Below are positions 62,401 through 64,000 of a DNA stretch of 64,000 bases, in pieces. The notes below the pieces were generated by a model. That model had not been told where the DNA came from. It did no database searches and worked only from the letters and a program-made list of their open reading frames with translations. Positions within the stretch are counted from its first letter, which is position 1; the number at the start of each line of letters is the position of its first letter. Origin of the DNA: Streptomyces sp. MMG1533 (lineage in GTDB: Bacteria; Actinomycetota; Actinomycetes; Streptomycetales; Streptomycetaceae); NCBI RefSeq assembly GCF_001279775.1, contig NZ_LGDG01000232.1:7108-71107 (forward strand), written 5' to 3'. The position numbers and the translations under genes are program-made.

Positions 62401-64000
62401 GCCGCCCGCCGCGCGATCCGGGTCCGCGTCGCGGGCACCGACCACTGGGCGGGGATCGAGGACGCGGGCCGCCTGCGCGACGCGCTCGGCACGGCACTGC
62501 CGGTAGGTGTCCCGGAAGCCTTCACGGAACCCGTCAAGGACCCGCTCGGCGACCTCCTCGCGCGCTACGCCCGCACCCACGGCCCGTTCACGTCGGCCAC
62601 CGCGGCGGCCCGCTTCGGTTTGGGCGTGGCGGTCACCGACGGCGCCCTCCACCGGATCGCGGCGACGGGCAGGGTCGTACAGGGCGAGTTCCACCCGGCC
62701 GGGATCGGCCAGGAATGGTGTGATGCCACCGTCCTGCGCCGCCTGCGCCGCCGCTCTCTCGCCGCCCTGCGCCACGAGCTGGAACCGGTGCCGCCGCCGG
62801 CGCTCGCCCAGTTCCTCCCCCAGTGGCAGCACATCGGCAAGGGCCACGGTCTGCGGGGCATCGACGGGCTGGTGCGCGCCGTCGAGCAGTTGCAGGGCGC
62901 GTCCGTACCCGCGTCCGCCCTGGAGAAGCTCGTCCTCCCCTCCCGCGTCGCGAACTACACACCCGCGATGCTGGACGAGCTCACCGCGGCCGGCGAGATC
63001 GTCTGGGCCGGCGCGGGAGCCCTCCCCGGCAAGGACGGCTGGGTCTCCCTGTACGTCGCGGACGCGGCCCCCCTGCTCCTCCCTCCGCCCCACCCCCTGG
63101 AGCTGACGGCGCTCCACCAGTCCGTCCTGGACGCCCTGTCCGGAGGCTACGGCCTGTTCTTCCGCCAGATCGCCGACCAGGTCCGTGCCACGACCCATCC
63201 CGAGGCCGCGGACCCCCAACTGGCCGACGCCGTCTGGGACCTGGCCTGGTCCGGACGGCTCACCAACGACACGCTCGCCCCCATGCGCTCTCTCCTGGGC
63301 TCGGGCCGCACCGCCGGCTCCACGGCCCACCGCGCCAAGCGCACCGTCCCGCGCGGGCGCTACGGCTCCCTCACGGCAGCCGCACGCCCCGCGTCCCGCA
63401 CCGGACCGCCGACCGTCGCCGGCCGCTGGTCCCTGCTCCCCGACCGCGATGCCGACCCCACCGTGCGCGCCCATGCCCTGGCCCGCGTCCTGCTGGACCG
63501 GCACGGCGTGGTGACCCGGGGAGCCGTCGCCGCGGAGGGAGTCGAGGGCGGCTTCTCGGCGGTGTACCGCATCCTGTCCGCCTTCGAGGACAACGGCCAG
63601 GCCCGACGCGGTTACGTGGTGGAGGGACTCGGCGCCGCACAGTTCGCCATGGACGGCGCGGTCGACCGCCTCCGCGCGGTCGCCAACGCCCGCGACCGGG
63701 GCGAAACCCTGCCACCCCCGGCGCGAGGCAACGGCACTCAGGACGGCTTCGCCCCCCTCACCCCCTTCGCGCCGAACCCCTTCGACTCCCCCACCGACTT
63801 CGCACCCGACCCCTTCGCATCACCCGACCCCCACACGACCGACGAACCGAACCCGGCCGACGGCCAAACAGACCGAAGCGACCCCGAATTCGACCCCAAC
63901 GCCAACCCCGACCCCGACTCCGGCCTCACCGAGGACTGGCCGCCCTTCCCCACCCCCACCTCGCGGAGCGAATGGATTTCTCCGCGCGACTTCCCCCCAC
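59458..64000 (+). CDS. lhr: Lhr-family ATP-dependent helicase, C-terminus beyond window
   Basis: At least 1514 codons are open to the window edge without a stop. Helicase core: Walker A APTGSGKT (48-55), DEVH box ILDEVHAVAG, motif III GLSATVRP, and the second RecA domain motifs ATSSLELGIDMG and LQRVGRAGHQ. The long C-terminal portion contains winged-helix-type segments typical of Lhr, a DNA-repair helicase linked to damage tolerance in actinobacteria. The last 80 residues seen are acidic and Pro/Asp/Phe-rich. ATG 59458 follows AGGA. Confidence 0.93.
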   Translation, partial: MVSSAHQALKAFSPATRGWFTGAFDAPTSAQAGAWQAIAEGSDVLVVAPTGSGKTLAAFLAALDQLASAPPPADPKKRCRVLYVSPLKALAVDVERNLRSPLTGIRQESVRLGLPEPEVKVGIRSGDTPAAERRALSTRPPDILITTPESLFLMLTSAARDALTGIETVILDEVHAVAGTKRGAHLALSLERLDELLPKPARRIGLSATVRPVDEIARYLSPRRKVEIVQPKSGKEFDLSVVVPVEDLGELGGSPVADGSEGAERPSIWPHVEERITDLVQAHRSTIVFANSRRLAERLCNRLNEIAYERATGEPLDEHHAPAQLMGGSGAAQGAPPVIARAHHGSVSKEQRALVEEDLKAGRLPAVVATSSLELGIDMGAVDLVIQVESPPSVASGLQRVGRAGHQVGAVSTGVVFPKYRGDLVQAAVVTERMRTGSIESLKVPANPLDVLAQQLVAMTAMDTWQLDDLLATVRRAAPFASLPESAFTAVLDMLAGRYPSDAFAELRPRVVWDRVAGTITGRPGAQRLAVTSGGTIPDRGLFGVFLAGSDPKKGGGRVGELDEEMVYESRVGDVFTLGTSSWRIEDITRDRVLVSPAPGVPGRLPFWKGDQLGRPLELGRAVGAFLREVGSLTKEDARLRLLAAGLDAWAADNVLSYLDEQREACGHIPDDRTIVVERFRDELGDWRVVVHSPFGAQVHAPWALALGTKLSERYGMDAQVMHADDGIVLRLPDADLMSLDLLDQEPMKAGTEYDAEQAPVGAADVVFDKGEVDQIVTDQVGSSALFASRFRECAARALLLPRRNPGKRTPLWQQRQRASQLLQVASEFGSFPIVLEAVRECLQDVFDVPGLVELMGDLESRKVRLVEVTTPEPSPFARSLLFGYVAQFLYEGDSPLAERRAAALSLDSRLLAELLGQAELRELLDAEVLTELEQELQWLTEDRRVKDAEGVADLLRLLGPLTDAELAERGAEPHWAKELAAARRAIRVRVAGTDHWAGIEDAGRLRDALGTALPVGVPEAFTEPVKDPLGDLLARYARTHGPFTSATAAARFGLGVAVTDGALHRIAATGRVVQGEFHPAGIGQEWCDATVLRRLRRRSLAALRHELEPVPPPALAQFLPQWQHIGKGHGLRGIDGLVRAVEQLQGASVPASALEKLVLPSRVANYTPAMLDELTAAGEIVWAGAGALPGKDGWVSLYVADAAPLLLPPPHPLELTALHQSVLDALSGGYGLFFRQIADQVRATTHPEAADPQLADAVWDLAWSGRLTNDTLAPMRSLLGSGRTAGSTAHRAKRTVPRGRYGSLTAAARPASRTGPPTVAGRWSLLPDRDADPTVRAHALARVLLDRHGVVTRGAVAAEGVEGGFSAVYRILSAFEDNGQARRGYVVEGLGAAQFAMDGAVDRLRAVANARDRGETLPPPARGNGTQDGFAPLTPFAPNPFDSPTDFAPDPFASPDPHTTDEPNPADGQTDRSDPEFDPNANPDPDSGLTEDWPPFPTPTSRSEWISPRDFPP

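Overview
This is chromosomal DNA from a Streptomyces or a very close relative. GC is above 70% almost throughout, GTG starts and ATGA/GTGA gene overlaps are common, and the flanks carry typical streptomycete genes: a class I lysS divergent from argS, DUF3558 lipoproteins, a DUF2637 membrane protein, the AfsA/ArpA butyrolactone system and an XRE/DUF2690 regulator. No rRNA, tRNA or CRISPR array was seen.

The left end (about 1-10,070) is a single minus-strand operon that looks like a phosphonate biosynthetic cluster. It encodes a true phosphoenolpyruvate mutase (EDKQFPKMNS motif), a PLP aminotransferase, two ATP-grasp ligases, a TSUP-type anion permease and an MFS exporter cut by the window edge. 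The same transcription unit also holds a fumarylacetoacetase-fold hydrolase, a fused FAD/Fe-S dehydrogenase, a non-haem iron dioxygenase and a 40-residue secreted-type peptide. No phosphonopyruvate decarboxylase is visible, so the likely first branch is transamination to phosphonoalanine followed by peptide ligation. The oxidative genes are not explained by that scheme.

From 10.6 to 19 kb are accessory genes: a two-component system, an LLM monooxygenase/FMN reductase pair, an AraC regulator, a DHA2 exporter that appears leaderless with a palindrome on its start, a DoxX protein, and an oxidoreductase divergent from an HxlR regulator.

From 19.0 to 35.3 kb is a second cluster. An AfsA-type butyrolactone synthase and two ArpA/ScbR-type regulators are followed by two transposase-derived proteins that have lost a catalytic aspartate. 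Both the synthase/receptor gap and the first transposase-like gene carry the same ARE-like operator. Beyond a strong terminator lie C7-cyclitol genes: a 2-epi-5-epi-valiolone synthase, a VOC (CetB-like) epimerase, two cupins, a ROK kinase, an exporter, a HAD phosphatase, two dehydrogenases/reductases, a hydrolase and an acyltransferase. There is no aminotransferase or glycosyltransferase, which points to a nitrogen-free, possibly acylated carbasugar rather than an acarbose or validamycin type.

From 35.3 kb to the end is mostly core genome: MarR, YnfA, a NTF2-fold protein, SDR, a phosphatase-acetyltransferase fusion, a lone serine recombinase with a TTA codon, rtcB, lipoproteins, lysS/argS, peptidoglycan-binding proteins, membrane-anchored XRE proteins, NAT, an aminotransferase, a methyltransferase, DUF805, hemB, and an Lhr-type helicase running off the right edge.
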